Shown here one piece after another: positions 1-11,520 of a stretch of 64,000 bases of DNA. The translations under genes were made by a program, and so were the position numbers. The notes beneath the pieces were generated by a model. It was given only the letters and a program-made list of their open reading frames with translations. It made no database searches and was not told the DNA's origin. The first letter of the stretch is position 1. The number at the start of each line of letters is the position of its first letter. Origin of the DNA: Pteria penguin. Taxonomy: Eukaryota > Mollusca > Bivalvia > Pterioida > Pteriidae. The DNA is taken from positions 3,076,535 to 3,140,534 of the forward strand of contig CM068593.1 in NCBI GenBank assembly GCA_035048485.1. Direction: 5' to 3'.

Positions 1-1034
1 ACGTCATTGAAATTGAAGTTGGTATTAATTGTGTTTTTCCTTTTGCCGTGACGGTCCATTAACTGTAGACGTGTATCACCAGTTCTCACCCAGGCCAGAC
101 CTGATGATGTGGTACAGGCGATGTCTGGATAATCATACCCAGGATTAAATGAGGAAAGTACCGCAGGCGTGTCTAATAACGCTGTGGGGGTCGGGGGCGA
201 CTGTGGTAAAGGTCTAGGTGTTACATCCGCTGTATTTCTGCTTTGATCCTCATTTACACAGTTGTGTATTGTAGTGGTCAGGTTCCCGATCATGGTCATG
301 ATAGTCTGATCATTGATTTGACCAGGATTATAGCTTGGAGGTGAATACCGGCTTAGTGTTGGAAGTTCTGCCATGTCGTCAGGTTCAAATGTGTAGTCCA
401 AAAGACGGATATCGTTACCTTCTTGTAGATCATCTAATTTATTGATATTTGTTTGGTATTTCTCATATATATCATTGACAATCTGTTCTTGTGACTGAAG
501 CAATGCCTCCGTTGAGGTATGGATTTTCTGGAGTTCTTTACGCACTTTTGTCATGTTCTCATCTACCGCTGCATGAAGTCGGGTCGCATGGGCAACTACC
601 TCATCGTCAATCTTCTGAATGCTTGTTGTATAATCTTCCCTCATTTGTCTGGCTTCCTGAAGAAGTGTTCGCCATTTTGTCAAACTCGCTTTAAAGGGAC
701 CCTGTAAGTTTCTTCTAACGGTATCTTTATTTGCACGGAGCGCTTCCTCGATATTGATGATATCGTGCCCTTTGTGGGATATTACAATACATTCTGCGCA
801 GCATGATTTCTTACATTTCTCACACCAGTACGTATATTTATATCCACGGTGCTTCACACATATTGTTTGTTCTTTCTGGGAGTAGGGTACATACTTGTGA
901 TGCGGTTTTTTCATCTCATGCTTCTCTTTACACGTTGTACATAGTGCGTCATCACAGTTCAGGCATTGGTATTTAGCTGGGTCCTCACAGAATTCACAAG
1001 GTACCGCTTTCTGGAAACCACAAGTTTCAGCCAT
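1..1034 (-). CDS. RING-less B-box/NHL-type TRIM-like protein, locus 1 (C-terminus beyond window)
   Basis: The minus-strand frame opens at an ATG at 1034-1032 and stays open to the window edge, giving about 344 codons. The N-terminus reads MAETCGFQKAVPCEFC, followed by two zinc-binding B-boxes: paired CxxC motifs with trailing H residues in about residues 13-46, then CxxH...CxxC...CxxC...H..H in about 59-90. A long charged helical stretch (about 100-215) is the likely coiled coil. After a Ser/Thr/Pro linker it enters the beta-propeller seen in its paralogues at 18951 and 43140. There is no RING domain before the first B-box, so ubiquitin ligase activity should not be assumed; B-box/coiled-coil proteins typically oligomerise and bind partners in the cytoplasm. 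An acceptor TTTTACAG lies just upstream of the ATG (exon 2 starts at 1051). The last third lies outside the window, so intactness is unknown. Confidence 0.88.
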   Translation of the reverse strand, partial: MAETCGFQKAVPCEFCEDPAKYQCLNCDDALCTTCKEKHEMKKPHHKYVPYSQKEQTICVKHRGYKYTYWCEKCKKSCCAECIVISHKGHDIINIEEALRANKDTVRRNLQGPFKASLTKWRTLLQEARQMREDYTTSIQKIDDEVVAHATRLHAAVDENMTKVRKELQKIHTSTEALLQSQEQIVNDIYEKYQTNINKLDDLQEGNDIRLLDYTFEPDDMAELPTLSRYSPPSYNPGQINDQTIMTMIGNLTTTIHNCVNEDQSRNTADVTPRPLPQSPPTPTALLDTPAVLSSFNPGYDYPDIACTTSSGLAWVRTGDTRLQLMDRHGKRKNTINTNFNFND

Positions 1035-1412
1035 TAATACTGATCATCAAGCTGTAAAATGCAGAAAGCAATGAATCATAACAATGTTATTATTAATTTA
1101 TTATTGATACTCTATTTCAAATGGGAGAGGGGTTGAAAGGGAGGGGTATGCAGGAAGGAGACAATAAAGTATAAATATATATTTATATTTTTGTCAGAGA
1201 CATCTAGTATTTACAAAAATACCAATGTCCATTATTAATATAAAAAGATTGATAAGATATCCATGCTATAAAGTAATAAAATACAATATGACAGAGTATA
1301 ATTGTGCAGGTAAATAAAATCTAGATATATGATGTTGACAATCCATATAATTTCCATTATTTACATACAGTAATTTCTGTATCGCGTTCAAATAAGATTG
1401 ATCATACCCTAC

Positions 1413-1570
1413 CTGCAGGTATTTCCAAGTTTTGACGAATCTCAAAGTTTTGTGGATTTAATCAAGGACACATACTTGATTTTATGTTCAGCTCTTTAGA
1501 GTTCTCATTCTCTATAGGGAGCTATATAAATCTTTATATTGTATTGTATTGTATTGTATTGTATTGTAAG
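1413..1570 (-). other. Non-coding 5' exon of TRIM locus 1 (putative)
   Basis: On the minus strand the donor CTGCAG|GTAGGG (exon end 1413) pairs with the acceptor ending at 1052, giving a 361-bp intron. The segment up to about 1530 is recognisably similar to sequence upstream of the 18951 and 31096 genes (shared AGAGCTGAACATA and CTTAGA/CTTGGA-type blocks). It includes a short pentanucleotide run (TATTG on the plus strand, about 1536-1567). The transcription start is not visible, so the upstream end is approximate. Confidence 0.5.
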
Positions 1571-1614
1571 ATTCCGTCCTTCTTCCTTCTTGCTCAATGA
1601 GTATGTAACCTTGT

Positions 1615-1620
1615 CACGTG
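1615..1620. promoter_or_regulatory. CACGTG E-box upstream of TRIM locus 1
   Basis: TTGTCACGTGGTTA occurs just upstream of the putative 5' exon. The same GTCACGTG core is kept at the equivalent place in three other loci (21370, 33515, 46358). CACGTG is the core bound by bHLH-zip factors (USF, MITF/TFE, MYC classes). Which one acts here is not determinable. Confidence 0.45.
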
Positions 1621-2084
1621 GTTACTTTCAAGTCAGTGTCTACTGTTTTTATTTTATGACGTTCCAATCCAAAGTGAGAAGACTCTAATTTTAGGGACTA
1701 AAATGAATTTTGATCGATTGTTTTGAAATGATAAGGTATTTTTCATATGCAAATTATGCTCATTATTTTAAGTTATATGAGTATTAACAATTTGACAAGT
1801 GCGTACAATTGATAACACTCTTTTCATTTGAACTACGATAGTGTGAGGTTTTTATACCCCACTCCTTTTCGTTTATTCGGGCAAAAATGTAGAATACCTC
1901 TTTTGTCGGTGTAAGTAGCTTTTCCCAATTATTTACTTATGTTTAATGACAAATTCAATATTGATGTAAAGAAGAAAGGAAACAAAACACCTGCTCCAAC
2001 TCTACGCGGAAAAGTCGCTACTGAAAAAAAAATATATCAAAACAGTACATTGTATATAGCACGTACTTTGTCGTGTAGAGTCCT

Positions 2085-2460
2085 CATGTCTCTCCCCTTC
2101 TCTCTGCGTCTGTGTATCTCTGTATGTATGTCTTTGTCTGTCTATATGTCTGTCTCTATGTATGTCTGTACCCAGGAGAATAAAAAAAAGGATACGCCTT
2201 CTCCGGAATTTGACTTTTGTGGCAATTCTCTATTTCTGTATAACCCCCTTTCTTCCTCTCTCTGTTTCTTTCTCTACCCCTATCTGCCTGTTTATCTGTC
2301 TATCTGTCTCTTACTCCCCCTCCAGTCGGTATGGCCTAGTGGTATCGCGCTCGCCAATTGACGTTGTCGTTGCTGTTGATGATTATGATGTCGTTGTTGT
2401 CGTTCTTGTTGTTCTTCAAGAGAGAGAGAGAGAGAAGAAAGAGACAGACAGAGAGAGTTT
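2085..2460. repeat. CT/GT-rich simple sequence with a tRNA-like SINE-head fragment
   Basis: Pyrimidine-rich low-complexity sequence (TCTGTCTCTATG-like) spans about 2085-2330. It is followed at 2325-2358 by GGCCTAGTGGTATCGCGCTC, which matches the tRNA-derived head of the SINEs at 51285, 51620 and 54960. A short (GA)n run lies at 2418-2455. Reading frames here come from low complexity. Confidence 0.55.
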
Positions 2461-2544
2461 TCCCATAAGCAATATGCAACTTGTTCGGAATGATGAATTT
2501 CACTGAATCCACCGAAATTTCAAGCAAATGATAAAGAGAATATA

Positions 2545-3690
2545 GTAAACATAGTATCTAAAGTCGAAATGCGCATCTGGTGCACAAAATTAGAAGGTGT
2601 TTATGATTTATATTTATTATAACCACTAGGCCAGTGTCACTGCTGGTGCACTGATAGTCTCCGAGGGCTCTAAAACTAAGGAGTATCTCCCTCTTACATA
2701 GCTCTGTCCTTGGATTGATTCTTTGGTTCACCTTTTCGGTCGCTTTTTTAATACTGCTCTTCAAATATTTATTTTATATTAGAATTCCAACAATTCGGCC
2801 ACGAGCATCACTGAAGAAACATAAGTTGTCGAAATGCTGCATCTGGTGCACAACATTAGAAGGTTTATATATTCTATATTTATCTAAACATTAGATTTAG
2901 AAATACTCTTCACCAATATGCTTCTGTTATCAGTGTCACAATTTGCTTATTACAGAAAGTTGTTACGATAACATGACCAGAGTTCGCGCATGGCAATTTT
3001 TTGACATAATACATTTAAGCTCTTGGTCATATTGTGATACAAGTAATTACGGGTAGAATGATATTTTCTCAATTTAAAACTAGGTTGTACCTACACATTC
3101 CGTGAAAAATATACTTATCAAACATGATAAGAAGTGTTTAGATTCTTTGGTTCACTTTTCGGTCATTTTGGTTTCAACACTGCTCTTCAAATATTTGTAT
3201 ACTTTGAGAATTCCAATTATTCGGCCACGAGCATCACTGAAGAGACATAACTTGTCGAAATGCGCATATGGTGCACTAAATTAAAAGGTATATATTTTCT
3301 ATATTTATTATAACCACTAGGCCGTTGTCACTGCTGGTGGATTGAAAGTCCCCGATGGCATCATAAGTCTAGTTTTTAGTGCTTTTGTACTGACATGAAA
3401 TATATACTTCAAATTTTCAGTCATCAAATTAAGTAAATCACTCTAAAACTAAGGAGTATCTCCCTCAAGCATAGCTCTGTCCTTAGATAGATTCTTTGGT
3501 TCACTTTTAGGTCATTTTAGTTTTGAACAACACTGCTCTTCATTTATATATTTATATTTATTTATATATTTTGAGAATTCCAATCATTTGGCCACGCGCA
3601 TCACTGAAGAGACATAAGTTGTCGAAATGCGCATATGGTGCACTAAATTCAAAGGTATATATGATCTATATTTATTGTTACACATTTTCC
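2545..3690. repeat. Cluster of a dispersed repeat carrying GTCGAAATGCGCAT
   Basis: A motif including CATCACTGAAGA-ACATAAGTTGTCGAAATGCGCAT-TGGTGCAC recurs at about 2567, 2806-2850, 3227-3275 and 3600-3645, each time followed by a TATATTTAT block. A second shared piece, AACCACTAGGCC-GTGTCACTGCTGGTG, occurs at about 2621 and 3310. This looks like several nested or tandem copies of one interspersed element end. No coding capacity is recognisable, and the family name is not assigned. Confidence 0.6.
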
Positions 3691-5270
3691 ATGGCCATCG
3701 TGTTACTGGGGTTTACATTGATGATCACACAAATTTAACACGTGATTTGATGACGTAGCACTTACGTCAGAGAAACCGCAGGCCAACATAATATCCCCCA
3801 TAGAAATATACAAAATAAAAGAGATGACTATTGATTTAAATATGTGTATACAACACTGCGTTATATACAAATAAAAGTGTTGCAATATTTTATCAAATTA
3901 ATGCTGGCTGTAATTGCTTTTTACACCTACAATCTGATGATGTGTCATTTCGGTCATTTCTAATAAGTAATAAAATGTATGCATATGCTATTCTTATACA
4001 ACAAATCGATCACCCAATATAAAAGCTTACTTATCAATGTCTAACAATAAGTAAAAAAATGGATGCGTGCGTGCGGCCATTGTCACGCATTCAATCGTCA
4101 TATCTAGAATATTACCAGAGTACGCCGAAACTTATTGTCTCATATAACCAACATTGTCATTTGTGTAACATAACTGAAGAATTACAGTGGCTTTTAAAAA
4201 TGAAATCTGGGATGGCATGAAGTCTGTACACATTGCAACAAGCATCGTTTTTGATGGCCTTTATGAAATGAAAGAAACGTTACTTTATTGATGAATACAA
4301 GTAAAGAAAGGTAGATAATTACCAATATTTTGCTGAAATCTATCAAAACCCATTGTTTTATATACGGTAATTGGCAGATACTTTATAACGTTAGGGGCGG
4401 ATCCAGTTTTGGAGTTAGAGTAGGGGAATTTCGGCTCTGCCCTGGTAGGGTAACCGAAGGGTGGTGACGAAGCCTCACGTAAGTTCATGCAATTTCACCT
4501 CTACAACATGCCGTCCCCTTTTTCTTTAAAACATCTTTTAAGAAATACAATGATATTCTGGGAAAATATTTATCGTCGACATGATTACAAACTCAATGTG
4601 ATTCTGACATGTCAAAGTTCAACTACATGTTTTCATACTTACTTGTAATCCATATTTTTAAGTAGAAGTGATTTGATTCATTTACATATCAAGTGTTTTT
4701 TGTTCTGTCAAAATTATTCTATCAGTTTAACACACAAAAGCATAACATATCAAATAAATAAATAAATAAATCAATCAATCAATAAGTAAATCAATAAATA
4801 AACAATTAAAACTCACACTCTTGAGAAGCACACGTGCATATTTCTATTTTCTACTTTTTCAACCCTGTCTTATTTCCCACTCTTTGCTTCCTCTCGAACC
4901 CTCAACTCACCCCTCTCCTTACTGATTTCTTCTGTTTTCTCTAGAACACATCAGTATTTAATAAAACCTGTAATGGTTTCACGCACACATTTGAAATACT
5001 CCTATTCTATATAATTAAAACATCGAAATATTTTCAAATTCATATTAATTGGCATTCACAGAATACCAAATCATGTAATAGAGGTATTTAATCCCATTTA
5101 AATCCTCACACAATCCCAAGGCGCACTAATTTGGGCTGCGCCGTAAAATGGAAGCTATATGTTATTTGATTAAAGTTTTTAATCCAGAAAAGATATCCCC
5201 GAGAAATCGAGTGGATGAACAATTATCGGATTCATATGTTGCGTAGACTCCCCCCCCCCCCCTCTCTCTC
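3691..5270. other. Intergenic sequence without recognised genes
   Basis: AT-rich non-coding DNA with short chance reading frames only. The one clear structure is a simple AATA/AATC repeat at about 4754-4803. Confidence 0.6.
4754..4803. repeat. AATA/AATC tetranucleotide microsatellite
   Basis: About 50 bases of AAATAAAT and CAATCAAT tetramers. Confidence 0.85.
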
Positions 5271-5319
5271 ATACCCTATATATACTAGAATACCTTCATC
5301 AGAAAGTAACAGCACACGT

Positions 5320-5412
5320 ATGGAATCTGTGAAATATGTCTTTGTTTTTACCTTTATTCTTCTACATGTCATCAGTTCTCTATTACGTAATAAACATCCG
5401 GTTTTTGACCAG
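5320..5412 (+). CDS. Possible signal-peptide first coding exon (orphan)
   Basis: An ATG at 5320 opens 31 codons ending exactly at CAG|GTAAAT, a plausible splice donor, in phase 0. The residues start MESVKYVFVFTFILLHVISS: a short polar start, a lysine, then a hydrophobic stretch, as in a secretory signal peptide. A TATATATA sequence at about 5276-5284 lies roughly 40 bases upstream, where a TATA box could sit if the leader is short. No following exon was recognised; a retroelement occupies the sequence from 6560. AT-rich DNA yields such hydrophobic frames by chance, so this is only a candidate. Confidence 0.22.
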
Positions 5413-6559
5413 GTAAATATCGCTCGTAACTAACTTCATATAGTTTGTTACCCATCATGATGTAAATTGTGTATCGCAATTAACAGTACCTTCGTGTGTA
5501 CGAGGGGACAGAATATATTTAGTAACAGTTGATACAGTTGAATAATGTTAATTTTTTGTGTTGTTGGCAAAATTAAAGCATCATTTAACAGTGACTTAAA
5601 GGCTTAGGGCAAAACGTAATATTCGCACTTCAAAAGTGAAACGAGTTGTTTTACGCACGATCGTTTATTAATTTCTGTATCATAGACTAAACTACACCAA
5701 TTATCTAAGTTCGATTTCTGTACCTCTGATGATAGCAATATTATGGAATAAATGCGAAAAGTGAGATTTATAAGGTATATACAATGCCATTCTATTCTGT
5801 TAATTTACATAAACATTAAGAAAGTAGCAGTATTACAGCCTATAACGAGAGGGGAATACGCACACTCAAAGCCATGCTCGTTCACTTAAGTTCCACACTG
5901 TTTTAAACAAGGGAATGAGATCAACGTAACTTCACATCGTTATCGGTGAATTTTAATATTGATTTATCAACATTAATCATTCATGCTTTTAAACTTAAAA
6001 GAGGTGGGAATTGGCCTTCAGGTCGTAACATAACAATATATGGGTGGATTCTCTACACAGGTTGCAAAAAGTGTAAATTGAATATCAATGTGTTCATAAA
6101 AATGATTGATAGTGATATATAAAAATAGTTATGTATATATGTATTTATTTATTTACAATAAAAACACTGCATTTACCAGACGTTTCGGGCAATGGATTTT
6201 TTTTTATTAGATTTATCTTTATCTATAATTTCGTATGGAAAAAATGTAGTGTTTCATTGTAAATAATAAATAAATAAATTTTAAAATGTCTTGTTCTATA
6301 TATTGTACTTATTTTCCTCCTCTTTAATACATCACCATGAAACAACGATATTAACCAACATGCTACTGCTTGGTCAATGCTGTGGGTTAGTTTATTTGTT
6401 TATTTCGTTCTTCTCTCTTTCTTTACGTCGATCAATTTAAACAACTAAAATCGCACAGGAAATTCCTGTGTCAATCAAATTGTTTTGCTTAGTACGTAAT
6501 TCATGTTACCGTCCTGTGATTTATTAAACTACATATGTAAATATAATGTTACAAACATA
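5413..6559. other. Intergenic sequence without recognised genes
   Basis: AT-rich DNA with short A/T-rich simple runs near 6130-6290. No gene, SINE or long repeat was recognised. Confidence 0.55.
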
Positions 6560-6825
6560 AAAGAAAAAAGAGGAGTTACTGGCTCAGTTATGTGGCAGAA
6601 GTCACCATGAAGCTATACAATACATGAATATAAATAATATAGAACATATAACACATTACAAAAATATTTGATTGTAGTGCAATTACGATACCGACTAAGA
6701 ACGGTCATTTAATTTGACAAAAGCCAAACAAATGGTGTGGTTAACCGGTTTACGGGCCCACCTTCCCACTCACCGTAACAGCAGAACAATCAAAGGACGT
6801 ACATTTAAAAATTTATAAATAATCC
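6560..6825 (-). repeat. 3' pseudo-LTR of the Penelope-like element
   Basis: Shares about 250 bases with 10376-10631 in the same orientation, from AAAGAAAAAAGAGGAGTTAC to TTATAAATAATCC, with few substitutions. It carries an insert (CTCAGTTATGTGG-like, near 6583-6595) that the other copy lacks. Confidence 0.85.
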
Positions 6826-7049
6826 TCCATGTAAAGAACAACAGGTATCGCATATTGAGAGGTCATAAAAATATAAACACGTAAGGTATTGTAAAACATA
6901 AAATGGTATAAAAATGTATGCGACATCAACATGATAAACCGTGCTCTGCCAGTCTGAAAGCAAGCTAAGACACTAGATCTGTAAGAATACCGACTAACAG
7001 TCAGAGGGGACGAGGTTCAGGACCATGTCTCCTCTGAAAGAGATTTGGA

Positions 7050-10000
7050 CAAGGCGCGTCATATAGTCCCCACCGCCCTGTTAGTCAGCGTGCAACGTTC
7101 AAGTAAAAGTCTGCATACGGCTGTAGAGGGGCCAAATACAAGACTTATAGTCTTTTTGATGATCTCAATATCATATTGTCTATTTAGAAGACGTCTGACT
7201 ATTTTATTACATGATAAAATAACGTTATCGGAGCTTTTTACTTTCCTTAGTTTATATACGAGATCACCGTAAAAATAAGGATGGGAAATTCCATTGGATA
7301 CATACTGTTGAAAAGAAATATTTCCAAATTTAGATAGAAGTTCTGAATAAGATCTGAAGAATTTGCCGAATGTTTTTTTAGCTTGTGATATCTGTAACCC
7401 TGAGTTAAATGTTTAGTAGTAATTTGTAAATTTCGTTTATGAAAGTCCAAAACATCGGTGCAGCATCTGACAAATCGAACTAATTGAGATATATAGATAC
7501 CATATGTTGGGAGTCGAGGGACATCGCCATCCAAGTAAGGGAAATTTATAATAGGAAATCCAAAATCCTCACGTTTATCATAAATATTAGTATATATTAG
7601 GTGGTTGATAATTTTGATGTTTAAATCTAAGAAAGGTGTAGATTTATCTCAAGTATTAGCTTTATTCAATGCGAGCTCTGGTGGATATATTTCTAATATA
7701 AATTGTTCGAATTCAGGGTTGTCGATAACCAAAATGTCATCCAGATATCTGCAAGTATTATTAAATTTGTCAATGAGGTCAAAACGTTTTGATTTTTTAA
7801 TAGAAACCATAAAATCCCTCTCATAACAATAAAAAAAAAATCTGCTATCAGAGGTGCGCAGTTAGTACCCATAGGAATCCCAACTATTTGTTGATATATC
7901 TTGCCATCAAATTGCACAAAAATTTTATTCAGGAGAAAATCTAGTGCTTTACATAATTCCTTGCAAGTCCAGTATTTATATGAAGTATATTGTTTGTTGG
8001 AAAAGAATCCGGAGTTATTGGAAGTACATATATACGTTTTAGATTCTCTGTGAAAACACCATTGTATAAGAGACAGCAACTTGCTTTTAATCAAATCATG
8101 AGGCAGAGATGTATAAAGTGTAGAAAAATCAAATGTAGAAATTTGAGTCGCTTTGAAATTTAGCGAAAGAAGTTTGTCTATAACTTCATGAGAATTTTTA
8201 ATCGACCAAAAGTAATTGTTGTTACTATTATGAAATGCGACATCATAATATTTGATAATATGATCTTTTATAGCAGTTAGAGCAGACGTAATATAGTTCG
8301 ATAGTACCGTAGTAGAGCAGTGGCTAGAATTAGATATGAAACGTGATTTATATGGACTTTTATGTAGTTTTGGGAGCCAATATATGGTTAATAGATCAGA
8401 TATATCAGTTTTAATTTTGAAGTCGGACATGGTCATGAGGTGATCGTGTAAGGTGCTGTCTTTTGAGGTAGTGCTTTCCACATATGTATGAGTGGAGTTT
8501 AATTCGTTTTTAAGTACTTCAATATAATATAGTTTTCAAACAACTATTATGTTATTACCTGCTTTATCAGCAGGAACAAAGACATATTTAGCATGTAAGT
8601 CAGTTATCTTCTTTTAATAGAATTTGCCGTCAATGTATTAGGCTGTTGAAGTAAATGCGGATTTTCCGTAAAGTTCTTAATACGGATATCGACAATTCTT
8701 AAAATCTTGTATTTCCAATCATTAAGAGCATGAACCTTTACCTGTTCTTTTTAACACCAACGTTTACAATATGTATTTAAAGCATCTTCTATAACGTCAC
8801 GGCATTTATTGAAATCTATCCTGGACGGTAACCTATATTTAGGTCCTTTTCCAAAAAGGGTGCGCAATTTCTTGTCCGAAATACAGTTTAGGTCACCAGT
8901 AATAACATGACCTGCCGATTTATAAACATATTTAGAATTTTCACAAGAACACGACGAAGGAATAGAGTCTGAAACATCAGGGTTAGATGTAACTTTATTA
9001 TAATTTAAAATAAGATTTCTTATAGGCTTTTTGTACTGGTAACAAATAAGTGGAGGTTCTAAATTCTCAAAATATTGGGGGATTTTAGATGTGATTCTAT
9101 GATCACGGAAAATGTTAGAAATGTTAAGTAGATCGAAGCCTTTATTAATAAATTTAATTTTGAGAAATTGCTGCTTGGGTGGAAGAGACGGAATACGAGG
9201 AAAGAAATTATTATATGAAAAAAATAATCAAATTGAGTTTATATCAATTAGAATTGCGTAAACTTCGAAGATCAGCTTCGTCCAGGATAGGTTTCAATTT
9301 ATTTACCGGAATAGAGGATAGTGCACGCAAAAGTTCATGACGGCCATTATTATTTGCGATAAATAGAAGATCGTTTAATGACCTATTTAAACGATTACGT
9401 TTTCTGATGTTACGATTACGGCGACGACCATGTGACCTACGTGTTCTAATAGTTTTATGTCTTAATGTAAAAATATTGATCTTATTCTGACGAGAAGAAA
9501 TATTACCATTTCGATATATTTGGTCGTTGAGACCGAGAGGGTATGGGGTTTGTAGTTGTTTAATCCAGTAGAGCTCGGTTTCCAAAAGTCGTTTTTTAAC
9601 ATCTGATTTCGTATCACCTGGTAATTTAGAGATATTTTCTACTGGAGTTATTTTCACATTGTTGATATTATGTTGGTATTTATTAAAGTGGTTATAAAGA
9701 AAATTCTGGTATTTACGTCGTGAATTATTACGAATTTTATAGGAATGATTCCGAAAACGTTGTTTCAAAGTTTGAGAAGTTTCCCCGACATATTGAGCCC
9801 CACATCCTCTAGCTTCTCAAGTGATGACATATATAACATTGGCAGTATTTCAATCTATGTCTTTGTCTAATTTGGTGTTAAATGTATTTCCATTAACCGA
9901 AGATTCAATATTGGACTTGCAGCTTAAATGATGGCAAGTAAGACATTTCTTGGTGTTGCACTTATTAATCTTAGAATACCCTCAGCGTATAGAATTGACA

Positions 10001-10218
10001 GCTCTGTAAGAATGTATAGGTGTGAATATTTTTGAAAATGAGATAGAACGTTTAATAGGGAAACTACTTTTAAATGGAGAAATGTGAACTTTAGTGGTGC
10101 CGAATAATTTTCTACAAGAAATACCAGGTATATGAAGAGTTGACACAGAGGGCAATTTAAGTGGTGTGATTATAACTTTAGGAGATTTGTATTTTAATTT
10201 TATTATATTTGAAGCCAT
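7050..10218 (-). pseudogene. Penelope-like ORF: Cys motif + GIY-YIG + reverse transcriptase, broken
   Basis: Translation can be followed from an ATG at 10218. A basic leader ends at an in-frame TGA near 9981. Next comes CNTKKCLTC (about 9935-9961), then two more TGA codons, then a GIY-YIG-like segment (VIYVIT; GAQYVGETSQTLKQRFRNH, about 9750-9850). A long open stretch ends at 9244. A linker with a GHVITGDL motif follows (about 8880-8940). The RT carries WLPKLHK, TFDFSTLYTSLPH (about 8095-8135), GIPMGTNCAPLIADFFF (about 7830-7885) and catalytic YLDD (7736-7747). YLDD is in a different frame from the upstream RT because of a shift at a poly-A run near 7830. The thumb-like LPTYGIYISQLVRFVRCC motif and the C-terminal GPSTAVCRLLLERCTLTNRA lie at about 7450-7520 and 7065-7130, with another shift near 7375. 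This is a dead copy of an integration enzyme that normally acts in the nucleus. Confidence 0.85.
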
Positions 10219-10375
10219 TTTAATGAAAAGGGGGGATACGGATGTACAAACCCAGGGGAAAGCTCCCACACAACCAAGTCAGTAACTATTGGGTGAATAA
10301 TAACACTTCAAACACCCAGACACGGGGAACCTTTTTACATGCTCCACACTGCATCTGAGAATAAGTGTAGATATG

Positions 10376-10631
10376 AAAGAAAAAAGAGGAGTTACTGGCA
10401 GAAGTCACCAAGGAGCTATACAATACATGAATATAAATAATATACTAGAACATATAACACATTACAAAAATATTTAATTGTAGTGCAATTACGATACCGA
10501 CTTAGGACGGTCATTTAATTTGACAAAAGCCAAACAAATGGTGTGGTTAACCGGTTTACGGGCCCACCTTCCCACTCATCGTAACAGCAGAACAATCAAA
10601 AGACGTACATTTAAAAATTTATAAATAATCC
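10376..10631 (-). repeat. 5' pseudo-LTR of the Penelope-like element
   Basis: Direct repeat of 6560-6825. The two copies differ by a handful of substitutions (for example CTAAGAACGG versus CTTAGGACGG) and a 13-base indel, which points to a fairly old insertion. Confidence 0.85.
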
Positions 10632-10865
10632 TTTATAAGTCAGAATAGGAACAATATATTAGTAAAATGATCTCTAAAAATTATTAAAATAATACGTTTA
10701 AAATCGTAGAAAAAAATGCGAGAATATTTATAATTAATTTATCACATTCAATATATATCAAAGGTCATAGTCAGATTACAGCGAATCATTTACGAACTTA
10801 ATAGAAGGGACCGGATAGAAGTTTGACCGACCGATACCGCACCGCCGGAGGGTTAAGAATTTTTC

Positions 10866-11520
10866 CATATGGCAAAATAGTACTCAATTTATTTATCTTA
10901 TGCTCGTCACGTGACGACGTCACAACCTAGGTTGGACATGCGCGGAGATGCGTGTGAGAAATACCTGTGGCTATAAGGCTCTGTACGGTTAAGGTAAATG
11001 ATAAACTAAAATTACCTAACCTGGCGATATCTTCACATGACGACCCCCCCCCTTTTTTTTTTTTATTTCTTCTTCTCAAGTTGAAACACAAAAAATGACG
11101 TTTACCGGCAAATGCCACATATACGATTACAATATGGCACTTATGCTCCCCAAAAATATCCAATGTATGACCCCAAAAAAAGGCGGGACATAATTTTCTT
11201 ATATTTCATTTAAACTAAAGCAATCCGGAATTTCTTATCTAGAACTCTCCGAAACAGTCCGGACAAATATATGGTTCATAATATTTTCTAAAGCATTTAA
11301 GATGCAAGTTAAAATTTGTCAAATTTCGCTCAAAATTTAATGTTATTTTCAGTGTCATGAGAAGAATTGATATTTTGCCGGACAAAATCTTCAACACAAT
11401 ACAGTGAGTATTATGGATTTTAGTTGGTTCCCCGTTTAAGTCTATGGTAGACATAATTTATATCTCACTTCCAAAATGGTCGCCATGCTAATTAGAAAAT
11501 AAACACTATTTTGCCATATG
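10866..11520. mobile_element. Candidate non-autonomous DNA element with 16-bp inverted ends
   Basis: CATATGGCAAAATAGT at 10866-10881 is the exact reverse complement of ACTATTTTGCCATATG at 11505-11520. CATATG is itself a palindrome and may instead be a 6-bp target duplication flanking 10-bp TIRs (GCAAAATAGT). The interior has no coding capacity. It holds a poly-C/poly-T run near 11045-11065 and a palindrome CGTCACGTGACG at 10905-10916. Confidence 0.45.

Larger units (their letters stand above)
6560..10631 (-). mobile_element. Penelope-like retroelement, GIY-YIG-first (Naiad-like) domain order, decayed
   Basis: A ~4.1-kb element read on the minus strand. It is bounded by two direct repeats of about 260 bp (6560-6825 and 10376-10631), the pseudo-LTR arrangement typical of Penelope-like elements. 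Between them lies a degenerate reading frame that runs, in translation order, through a Cys-rich motif, a GIY-YIG-like endonuclease and a reverse transcriptase. Canonical Penelope elements carry GIY-YIG after the RT. Having it before the RT is the hallmark described for the Naiad/Chlamys clade, which is common in invertebrates. Several in-frame stops and at least two frameshifts show that the copy is inactive. Target-site duplications were not resolved. Confidence 0.85.

Noticed and set aside
6560..6825. Hammerhead ribozyme in the pseudo-LTR
   Set aside because: Penelope-like terminal repeats often carry one, but I found no CTGATGA core with a matching GAAA on either strand by eye. A covariance-model search would settle it.
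7045..7272. 75-codon plus-strand frame
   Set aside because: Antisense to the C-terminal part of the retroelement reverse transcriptase.
10905..10916. Regulatory CGTCACGTGACG palindrome
   Set aside because: It is a perfect CLEAR/E-box-like site but lies inside a candidate MITE with no gene nearby, so it is not counted as a promoter element.
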